DNA of 64,000 nt from Lentimicrobiaceae bacterium. Its GTDB lineage: Bacteria; Bacteroidota; Bacteroidia; Bacteroidales; JALOCA01. Below are positions 18,172 through 26,813 of this stretch, piece after piece. The notes beneath the pieces are model-generated. The model saw nothing but the letters and a program-made list of their open reading frames with translations, was not told where the DNA came from and ran no database searches. The stretch spans positions 51,283 through 115,282 of the forward strand of contig JALOCA010000006.1 in assembly GCA_023227965.1 (NCBI GenBank), written 5' to 3'. The position numbers and the translations under genes are program-made. Each line of letters begins with the position of its first letter. The first letter of the stretch is position 1.

Positions 18172-18729
18172 TTATTTTTTTGAAGTAAGTATCATAATCA
18201 TTCTTTTTCCTTCGAGCTTAGGTAAGCTTTCCACCTTGGCACATTCTTCAAGTTCAGAAGCAAATTTAAGTAGGATTATTTCGCCTTTTTCCTTGTAAAC
18301 AATGGAACGCCCTTTAAAAAAGACTTCTACTTTTACTTTTGCTCCTTCCTGCAGAAATTTTTCGGCATGCTTTAGCTTAAAATTAAAATCATGATCATCG
18401 GTATTGGGACCCAACCTGATCTCTTTTACAATAACCTTTGCGCTCTTGGCTTTAATTTCTTTCTGCTTACGTTTTAATTCGTAGAGAAATTTCTTATAAT
18501 CAGTTACCTTACAAACAGGAGGGTTGGCATTAGGTGAAATTTCCACCAGATCAAGATCGAGGTTATGGGCTATGTCAAGTGCTTCCTTGATATTATAAAT
18601 TCCCTGCTGGATGTTTTCTCCTACTACCCTAACCACAGGCCATCGGATATTTTCGTTGATTTTATAAATTTCTTCCTTCTTGCGGGAATTTCCGCCATAT
18701 ACGCGTAGGTTTTGAACAGGTGTTGCTAT
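18172..18729 (-). CDS. infC: translation initiation factor IF-3, apparent AUA start
   Basis: 185 residues when read from an ATA codon at 18729. The N-domain contains EEIYKINENIRWPVVRVVGE, then LDIAHNLDLDLVEISPNAN, PVCKVTDYKKFLYELKRKQK and the C-domain VKEIRLGPNTDDHDFNFKLK. The only ATG/GTG/TTG in frame is a GTG at 18636, which would delete the conserved start of the N-domain. Upstream of that GTG the frame stays open for 31 codons to ATA and is closed by TAA two codons before it. A strong AAAGGAG lies six bases before the ATA. Family knowledge: E. coli infC uses AUU, which lets IF-3 repress its own translation; the same logic may hold here. It follows thrS by 42 bases. Confidence 0.9.
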   Translation of the reverse strand: MATPVQNLRVYGGNSRKKEEIYKINENIRWPVVRVVGENIQQGIYNIKEALDIAHNLDLDLVEISPNANPPVCKVTDYKKFLYELKRKQKEIKAKSAKVIVKEIRLGPNTDDHDFNFKLKHAEKFLQEGAKVKVEVFFKGRSIVYKEKGEIILLKFASELEECAKVESLPKLEGKRMIMILTSKK

Positions 18730-18771
18730 AACTTACTCCTTTCTTTTAATGAATAATTACAAGCCAAAAGT

Positions 18772-20712
18772 TTATTCTTCAAGCATTGCGTTAATTTGAT
18801 CATTTACTATTTGCACAAAAGTTTCGATTGGGAAGGTACCCAAATCACCTTCTCCCTGACGACGGACAGAAACAGAATTGCTAAGTTCTTCTTTTTCGCC
18901 TACGATAAGCATGTAGGGAATTTTCTGTAATTCAGCATCCCGAATCTTTTTTCCGGTCTTTTCGCTTCTTTCGTCAATTTGGGTGCGAATTTCGTAATTA
19001 TTTAGCAAATACAAAACTTTTTTTGCATAATCGTGATATTTTTCACTGATTGGCAGAATTATAGCCTGTTCCGGCGTTAACCAGAGCGGGAACTTCCCTG
19101 CACAATGTTCTATTAAAACAGCTACAAACCGCTCCATCGAACCAAAGGGAGCACGATGGATCATCACCGGACGATGTTTTTGGTTATCGTTGCCAATATA
19201 CTCTAATTCAAATCGTTCAGGCAAATTATAGTCCACCTGGATAGTTCCAAGCTGCCATTTTCTTCCCAGGGCATCCTTCACCATGAAGTCCATCTTGGGT
19301 CCGTAAAATGCAGCTTCACCATATTCTACCACTACATTGGGAAGTTGCTTTTCTTCTGCTACTTCGAGGATGGCACGTTCGGCTTTTTCCCAGTTTTCGT
19401 CGCTTCCGATGTATTTTTCGTGGTTATTTGGGTCGCGAAGCGAAATCTGTGTGATGAATTCTTTAAAATCCAATGCTTTGAAAATATGCATCACGATATT
19501 AAGCACACCGATAAATTCTTCTTTCACTTGGTCGGGACGGCAGAAAATGTGGGCATCGTCCTGCGTAAAACTACGAACCCGGGTCAAACCGTGTAATTCG
19601 CCGCTTTGTTCGTAACGATAAACGGTACCAAACTCGGCAAGGCGAACAGGCAAATCTTTGTATGAATGGGGTTTACTATTATAAATTTCGCAATGGTGCG
19701 GGCAATTCATGGGTTTTAGCATAAATAACTCGCCTTCCACCGGCGTAGAGATAGGCTGAAATGAGTCTTTGCCGTATTTTTCATAATGTCCAGAGGTTAC
19801 ATACAGGTCTTTATGAGCAATGTGCGGAGTAATCACCTGTTGGTAACCTGCTTTTTTCTGTGCACGTTTTAAAAATTGTTCCAGCCGTTCGCGAAGCGCA
19901 GCACCTTTGGGCAACCAAAGTGGCAGACCTGAACCTACTTTTGCCGAAAATGTAAACAGTTCCAGTTCTTTTCCCAGTTTGCGATGGTCGCGTTTTTTGG
20001 CTTCTTCGAGCAGAAAAATGTAGTCATCAAGTTCTTTTTGTTTGGAGAACGTGATTCCATACACACGGGTCATTTGTTTGCGTTTTTCGTCGCCACGCCA
20101 ATAAGCGCCTGCAACGTTCAGCAGTTTAATGGCTTTGATAGAGCCTGTATCGGGCAGATGAGGTCCACGGCAGAGGTCAGTAAAATTTCCGGAATGGTAT
20201 AATGTAATGCTTCCATCTTCCAGTTCATTTATCAGTTCGAGTTTATATTCGTCACCTTTGCGGGTAAAAAATTCAATAGCATATTTTTTTGAAACTTCTT
20301 CCCGTTGAAAGGATTGTTTCTGCCGTGCAAATTCAAGCATTTTTGCCTCGATAGCCGGAAGGTCTTCCGACGATAGTATTGTGTCGCCCAAATCAATGTC
20401 ATAATAAAAGCCATTTTCAATGTTTGGACCAATGCCGAATTTCACCCCCGGATAAAGGAACTCTATGGCTTCTGCCATAAGATGGGCTGAAGAGTGCCAG
20501 AGAGTAGATTTTCCTTCCTCATCATTCCATGTCAACAATTTAACCTTTGCATCCTTATGTATCGGACGGGTAGCATCCCATATTTCTTCATCCACTTTTG
20601 CCGAAAGCACATTACGGGCAAGCCCTTCGCTTATGCTTTTGGCAATATCGAGCGCTGTTACACCTTCATCGTATTGTCTCACCGAATTATCGGGCAATGT
20701 AATGTTTATCAT
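18772..20712 (-). CDS. thrS: threonine-tRNA ligase
   Basis: 646 residues. A TGS domain (INITLPDNSVRQYDEGVTAL) is followed by the editing domain with HSSAHLMAEAIEF. The class II core has MLKPMNCPHHCEIYNSKPHS (zinc cysteine and motif 2 region), LAEFGTVYRYEQSGELHGLT, QLGTIQVDYNLPERFELEY and MIHRAPFGSMERFVAVLIEH (motif 3). The C-terminus is an anticodon-binding domain. The start at 20712 fits a promoter at 20740-20747; an upstream in-frame codon at 20742 would lie inside that promoter. It heads the thrS-infC-rpmI-rplT unit. Confidence 0.97.
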   Translation of the reverse strand: MINITLPDNSVRQYDEGVTALDIAKSISEGLARNVLSAKVDEEIWDATRPIHKDAKVKLLTWNDEEGKSTLWHSSAHLMAEAIEFLYPGVKFGIGPNIENGFYYDIDLGDTILSSEDLPAIEAKMLEFARQKQSFQREEVSKKYAIEFFTRKGDEYKLELINELEDGSITLYHSGNFTDLCRGPHLPDTGSIKAIKLLNVAGAYWRGDEKRKQMTRVYGITFSKQKELDDYIFLLEEAKKRDHRKLGKELELFTFSAKVGSGLPLWLPKGAALRERLEQFLKRAQKKAGYQQVITPHIAHKDLYVTSGHYEKYGKDSFQPISTPVEGELFMLKPMNCPHHCEIYNSKPHSYKDLPVRLAEFGTVYRYEQSGELHGLTRVRSFTQDDAHIFCRPDQVKEEFIGVLNIVMHIFKALDFKEFITQISLRDPNNHEKYIGSDENWEKAERAILEVAEEKQLPNVVVEYGEAAFYGPKMDFMVKDALGRKWQLGTIQVDYNLPERFELEYIGNDNQKHRPVMIHRAPFGSMERFVAVLIEHCAGKFPLWLTPEQAIILPISEKYHDYAKKVLYLLNNYEIRTQIDERSEKTGKKIRDAELQKIPYMLIVGEKEELSNSVSVRRQGEGDLGTFPIETFVQIVNDQINAMLEE

Positions 20713-20739
20713 TGCTTGTCGTTTTATAAAAATAAGCTG

Positions 20740-20747
20740 CAAAAGTA
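20740..20747 (-). promoter_or_regulatory. Bacteroidota -7 element before thrS
   Basis: TACTTTTG on the minus strand matches TAnnTTTG; transcription would begin near 20735, about 20 bases before the thrS ATG. No T-box features were seen. Confidence 0.55.
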
Positions 20748-20912
20748 GTAAAAATATTTATTCCCGGAACGAAAAGCCCGGAAATGAATGGAAAGTTACA
20801 AGTAAACTTCCAATGAAACATGTACAAATTTTTACAGGCTAAACCCTTTGAAAGATACTTGTAACTGCCCATTACGTTGAATGTGTGGTTCTGGCTACAA
20901 ACCGATATTGTA

Positions 20913-21278
20913 TTAATGTGCTTTATGTTCCGGGTCGTCTGGTTTTTTGCAACAGGGAGGCAGGTTTTTGTATGCTTTGGGGTCGGCTGTTACGCCATCG
21001 GCATCGTAACCGGTTTTGGATAATGCCAGGCAGATTTTATCCGGGGTGGTTTTATCCGGCTTGTAGGTAACGGTAACAATCTTGGTTTTCAAATCAAGAT
21101 TGGATTTTGTTACACCTTTTTCATACGCCAGCATGCGTTCAATTCTGTCCTTGCACTGTTCGCATTGTGCCGACGTTTTAATACGGATGGTTTCCGTCTT
21201 TTTCCCCTGGGCAGATGCAATGCTTCCGATTAAAATGGTAGCAAACAGGACTAGTACTATTCTTTTTAAAGCTTTCAT
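20913..21278 (-). CDS. secreted heavy-metal-associated (HMA/MerP-like) domain protein
   Basis: 121 residues with a cleavable signal peptide (IVLVLFATILIGSIASAQG). One HMA ferredoxin-like domain follows: TIRIKTSAQCEQCKDRIERM with the metal-binding CEQC, then SNLDLKTKIVTVTYKPDKTT and ALSKTGYDADGV. The tail NLPPCCKKPDDPEHKAH adds a CC pair and two histidines as possible extra ligands. The domain is periplasmic rather than cytosolic, unlike CopZ. It lies 40 bases after the TonB receptor gene on the same strand, the last gene of a three-gene metal-related set. The metal (copper is most common for CxxC HMA) is inferred. Confidence 0.85.
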   Translation of the reverse strand: MKALKRIVLVLFATILIGSIASAQGKKTETIRIKTSAQCEQCKDRIERMLAYEKGVTKSNLDLKTKIVTVTYKPDKTTPDKICLALSKTGYDADGVTADPKAYKNLPPCCKKPDDPEHKAH

Positions 21279-21318
21279 ATTGATTTGATTTATTTGTAAA
21301 ACGATTATTTATTTATGA

Positions 21319-23652
21319 TTATTTCAAAGTATAACGCAAACCGGCATATACGAGAGCACCTGTAACTGGTCCCCATACCATAGAACCATCGAAATGGGTA
21401 TGATACGGTTTCCAGTATTCTACAATCAGATCGTCTTGAATGTAACCGGTAAAATTTTCACCACCAAGGTAAGCATCAAAGTACTTGAATTTTCGGGTAA
21501 TCTGAGCCAACAGGTTGAAATATTCCGGCGAATGTGTTGTCCGTTGCAGCTTTGCAGGCATTTTGTAGGTGTCGGGCAAGCGAGCACTACCATTGAACTG
21601 TCCGGTAATATCAAACTTCCATTTATCGAAATGGGTGGCATAGGATAAGGTAATCAATCCTTTGTAGTTGTTGGTAAAAGGCTTGTCGCGAAGTCTGCCG
21701 CCAATTTCCATTTTCACATCATTTCTCCGATAAGCCATCGTTACGGAAAGGTTTTTCAGAGGCGAAAAAGTGAGTTGCGCCTGCAGGCTGTTGGAATAGG
21801 ACTTCCCGTCAAGGTTATAAAAATATGCCGCATTGGGCATGCTGTCCATATCCGTAATCACCTGGTGGACAAAACTGGTACGATAGGCATCAATGCTAAA
21901 CTCGGCAGTACGGGTAAACAGCTTGAACTCTCTGGTAATGTTTGTTCCGAAGTTCCAGGCTTCTTCCTGATCGAGCTTTTCCGAAAAAACAAGTTTTCGC
22001 TGGCTGATAAAGATGCCACTGTTTTCGGACAATACGTTAGCGGTACGGTAACCTTTGCCTGCCGAAGCCCGGAAAGTAGTTTTGGTATCAGGTTTGTATC
22101 TCAAATGGAACCTTGGTGTAACAAAAAACCCGTAGTCGTTGTGGTAATCGCCACGCAAGCCGGCAATCAACGTAAGTTTGTCCTTGTAGTCAAAAGTGTA
22201 TTCGGCAAAGGCTCCCGGGACACGTTCCGTACGATTCAGATAGTAAGTAACCTGTTTATAATCAACGAGTGTAAACAAATCATAGTCTGTGCCTCCCCCA
22301 TTAATCTCATAAAGGTAGGTAAGCTGTTTCTGCTTGTAGTTTTCGATGTAATCGTCGTACAAAAAGCTTAAACCGGCAGTAATTTTATGATTTGGATTTT
22401 TTATTTGTGTATTAAAAATCAGGTTCGCATACAGATTCTTTTCGTGCCCGTAATAATGATTGATGCCATAAAAACCTTTCTGTTCATGGTTTACACCCGA
22501 TAGAACCAAACCAAGACTGGAGTTAGGATGATTGGGAAAGAAAAAACCGTTTTTCCAGAATGCTTCCACCCTCTTGGTACGGATGCTCAAGCCATAAGCC
22601 TTGGTGCCGACAGTAATTCCGGTGGTGTCGTCGGTAAAATTGCTTTTATCAAAATTAGTCTGTCCTCCATTACGGTCTTCGTCAATGTATTTTATCCCGA
22701 ATTTGGAAGCCATTTTCCCAGGAAGGATGTAATCCCAGCGATTGAACAGGCTGTAAGTAGTGAGCTTTGGCAAGTCGAGAAAGCCATCGTCGTTACGGTC
22801 TATCTTATTTTGAAAATCATCGGCATGCACCAGTACCATCGTACTCAGTTTGTCGTTGAGTTTTACAGCGGAGTTTACGTTGGCTTCCAGCCGTCCGTTG
22901 CTGTTTCCATAAAGGTTTACAAACAGTTTTTCGCTGTTTTCCGGCTTCTTGTATTCCACATTTATCTGTCCGGTAATAGATTCGTAGCCATTCACTACCG
23001 AAGCAGTTCCCTTAGAAATCTGAATGGATTCCATCCACGATCCGGGAATATAATTTAAACCATAAGCTTGTGCCAAACCACGTACCGAAGGAAGGTTTTC
23101 TGTCATTATCTGGCTATAGATACCTGCCAAACCAAGCATTTGTATTTGTTTTGCCCCGGTTACAGCGTCGGAATAGCCTACGTCAACCGTAGCATTGTTT
23201 TCAAAGCTTTCTGAAAGGTTGCAGCAGGCAAGTTTTTGCAAACCGGCAGTGGTGATTACTTCTGTTTTTATGAATTTAAGTCCGGAAATGTAAGAGCCAT
23301 TCACTCTTTCCCGGATTTCCACCGAGGCAAGTTCCCTGTCGGCAGTAAGTACAATATCAATTTTGGTTTGATTTTTCGAGATAAGCAAAGTATCAAACTT
23401 ATATCCCACATAGCTAACTATCAGTTTTAAATCGCCAGCAGATGGTTTCCTCAGGCTGAATCGTCCGTGCTCGTCGGTAGTAGTGCCAGATTGTGTCCCC
23501 AGCCAGAAAACGTTGGCAAACAACAAGGGGGTTTTCTGATTGTTTTTGTCCAGTTCATTTACAGTTCCTTTCAGATAATTATTTTGTCCTGAAATATTAA
23601 GAACTGTAATTAAAAATATATTTGTCAACAGTATTTTTAATATCGTCTTCAT
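21319..23652 (-). CDS. TonB-dependent receptor with carboxypeptidase-regulatory-like domain, metal-module type
   Basis: 777 residues: signal peptide (ILLTNIFLITVLNISGQ), a CarboxypepD-regulatory-like beta domain (residues ~25-110, GTTTDEHGRFSLRKP and LKLIVSYVGYKFDTL), a plug, then a beta-barrel ending VYAGLRYTLK. The plug has LACCNLSESFENNATVDVGY with an unusual Cys-Cys pair, QIQMLGLAGIYSQIMTENLP, and IQISKGTASVVNGYESITGQ. It is flanked by a periplasmic HMA protein and a small Cys/His protein. The set suggests handling of a thiophilic metal or metal chelate, but receptor direction and ligand are inference. Confidence 0.85.
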   Translation of the reverse strand: MKTILKILLTNIFLITVLNISGQNNYLKGTVNELDKNNQKTPLLFANVFWLGTQSGTTTDEHGRFSLRKPSAGDLKLIVSYVGYKFDTLLISKNQTKIDIVLTADRELASVEIRERVNGSYISGLKFIKTEVITTAGLQKLACCNLSESFENNATVDVGYSDAVTGAKQIQMLGLAGIYSQIMTENLPSVRGLAQAYGLNYIPGSWMESIQISKGTASVVNGYESITGQINVEYKKPENSEKLFVNLYGNSNGRLEANVNSAVKLNDKLSTMVLVHADDFQNKIDRNDDGFLDLPKLTTYSLFNRWDYILPGKMASKFGIKYIDEDRNGGQTNFDKSNFTDDTTGITVGTKAYGLSIRTKRVEAFWKNGFFFPNHPNSSLGLVLSGVNHEQKGFYGINHYYGHEKNLYANLIFNTQIKNPNHKITAGLSFLYDDYIENYKQKQLTYLYEINGGGTDYDLFTLVDYKQVTYYLNRTERVPGAFAEYTFDYKDKLTLIAGLRGDYHNDYGFFVTPRFHLRYKPDTKTTFRASAGKGYRTANVLSENSGIFISQRKLVFSEKLDQEEAWNFGTNITREFKLFTRTAEFSIDAYRTSFVHQVITDMDSMPNAAYFYNLDGKSYSNSLQAQLTFSPLKNLSVTMAYRRNDVKMEIGGRLRDKPFTNNYKGLITLSYATHFDKWKFDITGQFNGSARLPDTYKMPAKLQRTTHSPEYFNLLAQITRKFKYFDAYLGGENFTGYIQDDLIVEYWKPYHTHFDGSMVWGPVTGALVYAGLRYTLK

Positions 23653-23732
23653 TTTTTTCCAAATTAAATAAAAATAAACAATGGTTGAAACAAAGTTTCA
23701 GCGTTAATTAAAACATGGAAGAAAAGAAGAAA

Positions 23733-24233
23733 TCACAAAAGCAATTGTGAAACAAAGGAAAGCAAGACTTTCCCCGATGGCAAAAGAAATTTGATGGGTG
23801 GTAGCTCTACCGTTGCAATTTTAATGCTGCTGAAAAGAGTTTCCGGGTGAAAAATGAATACAAGTTGTTGGAAAACGAACTTTATAACATTCAACACCTT
23901 GCTTAAAACGTATTGAAGATTAATTTTTAATGCTTTAACCGCATTGGTACAGCAATGAATAAATGGATTCGCATCCTTTGGGTTGCTTTTTACCATGTTG
24001 TTTTGAGCAACTTTTTCCGGAAGAATAGTTTCCGGTGTTTTTACATCTTTTTTGCAACAGGAGTCCTCCTTTGGAGATTCAGTAGATTCACATTGGTGCT
24101 TAAAAGCGTTGAAGCTGAATTGTGTAACATTCATCGCATTGCAACTATGCACAAACAATCTTATTCCCAAGGTGGAAAAGAGAAAATACCCGGCAAAGAA
24201 TACAATTACTATTTTACCACTTACACTTTTCAT
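23733..24233 (-). CDS. small exported Cys-rich protein, HYC_CC_PP-like
   Basis: 166 residues with an N-terminal hydrophobic segment (IVIVFFAGYFLFSTLGIRLF). The spaced motif set HSC (~residues 29-31), HQC, DSCCKKD, HCCTN and near the C-terminus LPP matches the HYC, CC, PP arrangement used to name a Bacteroidota family. Between these the chain is low in complexity. It lies 80 bases upstream of the TonB receptor gene on the same strand and is the first gene of the unit. A periplasmic metal-binding role is suggested by the cysteines and neighbours only. Confidence 0.75.
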   Translation of the reverse strand: MKSVSGKIVIVFFAGYFLFSTLGIRLFVHSCNAMNVTQFSFNAFKHQCESTESPKEDSCCKKDVKTPETILPEKVAQNNMVKSNPKDANPFIHCCTNAVKALKINLQYVLSKVLNVIKFVFQQLVFIFHPETLFSSIKIATVELPPIKFLLPSGKVLLSFVSQLLL

Positions 24234-24237
24234 GCTG

Positions 24238-24245
24238 CAAAAATA
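24238..24245 (-). promoter_or_regulatory. promoter element abutting the HYC_CC_PP-like gene
   Basis: TATTTTTG on the minus strand, with TTG 21 bases further upstream, fits the Bacteroidota -33/-7 pattern. It ends only four bases before the ATG at 24233, so transcription would begin at or beside the start codon, implying a leaderless or nearly leaderless mRNA. Confidence 0.4.
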
Positions 24246-24492
24246 TATGATAGAAACGAATTAAAACAATTTTTGTTTTTTTAACATAGATTTAACAAAA
24301 AAATATTTCGGAAAACGCCCATGAGTCAGGTTTTCCTTGCCGCAGTCAGTTATTCTGGAGAAGTTACATCAAAACAGCATTAATACGTAAACGTAATAAG
24401 CTAATATTCATAATTTTTATGAGGTTTGATCCGCTGGGAAATAAATATTGAATTGCTTTTTCGCTTTCCGGAGTTTGTGTGAAAATAAATTC

Positions 24493-24500
24493 TACCTTTG
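24493..24500 (+). promoter_or_regulatory. Bacteroidota -7 element before typA
   Basis: TACCTTTG matches TAnnTTTG and lies 36 bases before the typA ATG. This is one reason to reject upstream in-frame starts. The remaining ~300 bases between the divergent genes (24234-24536) show no gene. Confidence 0.6.
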
Positions 24501-24536
24501 CAACCCCAAAACCCAAGCGGGAAAAAAATATTTTTC

Positions 24537-26342
24537 ATGCAGAATATCAGAAACATTGCCATCATCGCCCATGTTGACCACGGCAAGACAACCCTTGTGG
24601 ATCGCATTCTTTACCAATGTCAGCTTTTTCGTGAAAACGAACAAAAAGAAGAATTGATACTCGACAGCAACGATCTGGAACGCGAACGCGGTATCACCAT
24701 CCTTTCCAAAAATGTATCCGTACGTTATAAAGATGTTAAAATAAATATCATTGATACTCCGGGACATGCCGACTTCGGCGGGGAAGTGGAAAGGGTGCTC
24801 AACATGGCTGACGGTGTTCTTTTACTTGTTGATGCTTTTGAGGGTCCTATGCCACAAACCCGTTTTGTGTTGCAAAAGGCACTTCAACTACATAAAAAGC
24901 CGATAGTTGTAATTAATAAGGTTGACAAACCCCACTGTAATCCCGACGACACGATGGAAGCGGTTTTCGACCTGATGTGCAATCTTGATGCTACCGAAGA
25001 CCAGTTGAATTTTCCTATCGTTTTTGGCTCTTCCAAACAGGGCTGGATGGGTAGCGACTGGAAGACACCTACCAACGATGTTACCTATTTGCTTGATACC
25101 ATTATACAACACATTCAGCCGGCACATTACGAAGAAGGAAGCACACAGATGATGATTACTTCCATTGATTATTCCTCCTACGTGGGACGCATAGCCGTGG
25201 GCAAACTTACCCGGGGAGTCCTCAGATGGGGCATGCCCGTATCGCTGGTAAAACGCGACGGTTCGGTTATTAAAACCAAAGTCCGCGAGCTCTATACTTT
25301 CGAAGGTCTTGGCAAGGAAAAGATGAAACAAGATGTACATCCGGGCGAAATAGTGGCGGTAATGGGCATAGAAAATTTTGATATTGGCGATACCCTTGCC
25401 GATTTTGAATTCCCGGTACAACTGAAACCCATCAGTGTAGATGAACCTACCATGAGTATGCTGTTTACTATCAATACATCGCCATTCTTCGGAAAAGAAG
25501 GCAAGTTTGTTACTTCGCGCCACCTGCGCGAACGCTTATACCTCGAAACGGAAAAAAATCTGGCATTGAAGGTTGAGGAAACAAGTTTGGCAGATGCCTT
25601 TACAGTATTTGGCAGAGGTGTGTTGCACCTGTCCATCCTCGTAGAAACTATGCGACGCGAAGGATACGAGTTTCAGCTTGGTCAGCCAAACGTCATCATT
25701 AAGGAAATAGAGGGCGTTAAACATGAGCCTGTGGAACTGCTTACGGTGCACGTGCCCAAAGATTTCTCGGGCAAGGTTATTGAGCAGGTAACTATGCGCA
25801 AAGGCGAAATACTGAATATTGAAACCAAAAACGACAGGGTTTACATTGAATTTTCCATCCCTTCAAGAGGTCTTATTGGGTTGCGAAACAATATCATGAA
25901 CGTTACTGAAGGCGAAGCCGTGATGGCTCACCGGTTCAAAGCTTTTGAACCCTGGAAAGGCGAAATTAACCAGCGACACAACGGCGCATTGATTGCTATG
26001 GAGACAGGTATGGCTATCCCTTTTTCGCTCCACAAGCTCCAGGACAGGGGCAAATTTTTTATTGAACCGGGCGAAAATATTTATGGCGGGCAGGTGATAG
26101 GCGAATATACCCGCCAGGACGACCTCGTGGTGAATGTATGCAAGACGAAGAAACTTACCAACATGCGGGCTTCGGGTTCGGATGAAAAGATGATGATAAG
26201 CCCTGCCATTAAATTTTCGCTGGAGGAAGCTATGGAATATATCACCGAGGATGAATACCTCGAAGTTACCCCTGCCTCTATCCGGTTGCGCAAAATCCTT
26301 CTCGACGAAACTGAACGCAAACGCAAGCAGAAAACGTTATAG
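24537..26342 (+). CDS. typA: translational GTPase TypA/BipA
   Basis: 601 residues, full length. The start QNIRNIAIIAHVDHGKTTLV contains G1 (AHVDHGKT); G2 is ERERGITILSKN, G3 DTPGHADFGGEVERV, and G4 VVINKVDKP. The C-terminal domain has IPSRGLIGLRNNIMNVTEGE and MRASGSDEKMMISPAIKFSL. Family knowledge: a ribosome-associated GTPase needed for 50S assembly and growth under cold or stress. The ATG at 24537 is chosen because the protein then begins directly at the first strand of the G domain. It is monocistronic and ends with TAG, showing that TAG is a normal stop codon here. Confidence 0.97.
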   Translation: MQNIRNIAIIAHVDHGKTTLVDRILYQCQLFRENEQKEELILDSNDLERERGITILSKNVSVRYKDVKINIIDTPGHADFGGEVERVLNMADGVLLLVDAFEGPMPQTRFVLQKALQLHKKPIVVINKVDKPHCNPDDTMEAVFDLMCNLDATEDQLNFPIVFGSSKQGWMGSDWKTPTNDVTYLLDTIIQHIQPAHYEEGSTQMMITSIDYSSYVGRIAVGKLTRGVLRWGMPVSLVKRDGSVIKTKVRELYTFEGLGKEKMKQDVHPGEIVAVMGIENFDIGDTLADFEFPVQLKPISVDEPTMSMLFTINTSPFFGKEGKFVTSRHLRERLYLETEKNLALKVEETSLADAFTVFGRGVLHLSILVETMRREGYEFQLGQPNVIIKEIEGVKHEPVELLTVHVPKDFSGKVIEQVTMRKGEILNIETKNDRVYIEFSIPSRGLIGLRNNIMNVTEGEAVMAHRFKAFEPWKGEINQRHNGALIAMETGMAIPFSLHKLQDRGKFFIEPGENIYGGQVIGEYTRQDDLVVNVCKTKKLTNMRASGSDEKMMISPAIKFSLEEAMEYITEDEYLEVTPASIRLRKILLDETERKRKQKTL

Positions 26343-26813
26343 TTTCAGATTTTAAATTTCAGGTTTCTGGTTTTTCGTTTCAGGTTCTTTCGGTGAACAT
26401 GCCTGAATAGCATCTACCCAAACAGACTTTTCTGAAAGTCAATTGGTAAAAAAACAACAGCCCCCATATTCATGCAGCAGTATTGCTAAAAAACGGAGGT
26501 TCGAAATACCTTTCAGGGTAAGATGTATCATATTTCCAAATTAAAGATAATTGTACAAACTTTACCATTACTTATATCCAAAAACCTTTTTATACAATAT
26601 TTTAAAAAAATATTTGAACTTTAAAAAAAATCTAAAAAAATTATTTACATTTGTATGCCAATGTAATTATAGAGTTTTTGACATCTTGAAACAAAAAAGG
26701 GTATCCGGCTGATTGATTTAAATGTAACAAATAAAATAATAAGCGAAATTCACTCCTTCGTAAAAAAAAAGAAGTTCATGAATTCCTTTTAATGAAATTT
26801 TAAATCAACTGAC
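26343..26813 (+). other. intergenic region with TTTCAGGTT repeats and a promoter element
   Basis: About 470 bases. The first 50 carry repeats of TTTCAGGTT, a low-complexity pattern. A small hairpin, GACTTT-TCTG-AAAGTC, lies near 26430. TACATTTG at 26646-26653 is a candidate -7 element, leaving a ~150-base leader before the TonB receptor gene. No cobalamin-riboswitch B12 box or other known riboswitch core was recognised in the leader. Confidence 0.4.

Noticed and set aside
20713..20912. T-box or attenuator leader for thrS
   Set aside because: The promoter element at 20740-20747 leaves only ~20 bases of leader, too short for a T-box.
26343..26813. Cobalamin riboswitch before the BtuB-like receptor gene
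   Set aside because: No B12 box (GCCACTG-like) or supporting stems were found; the receptor is linked to a sensor kinase instead.
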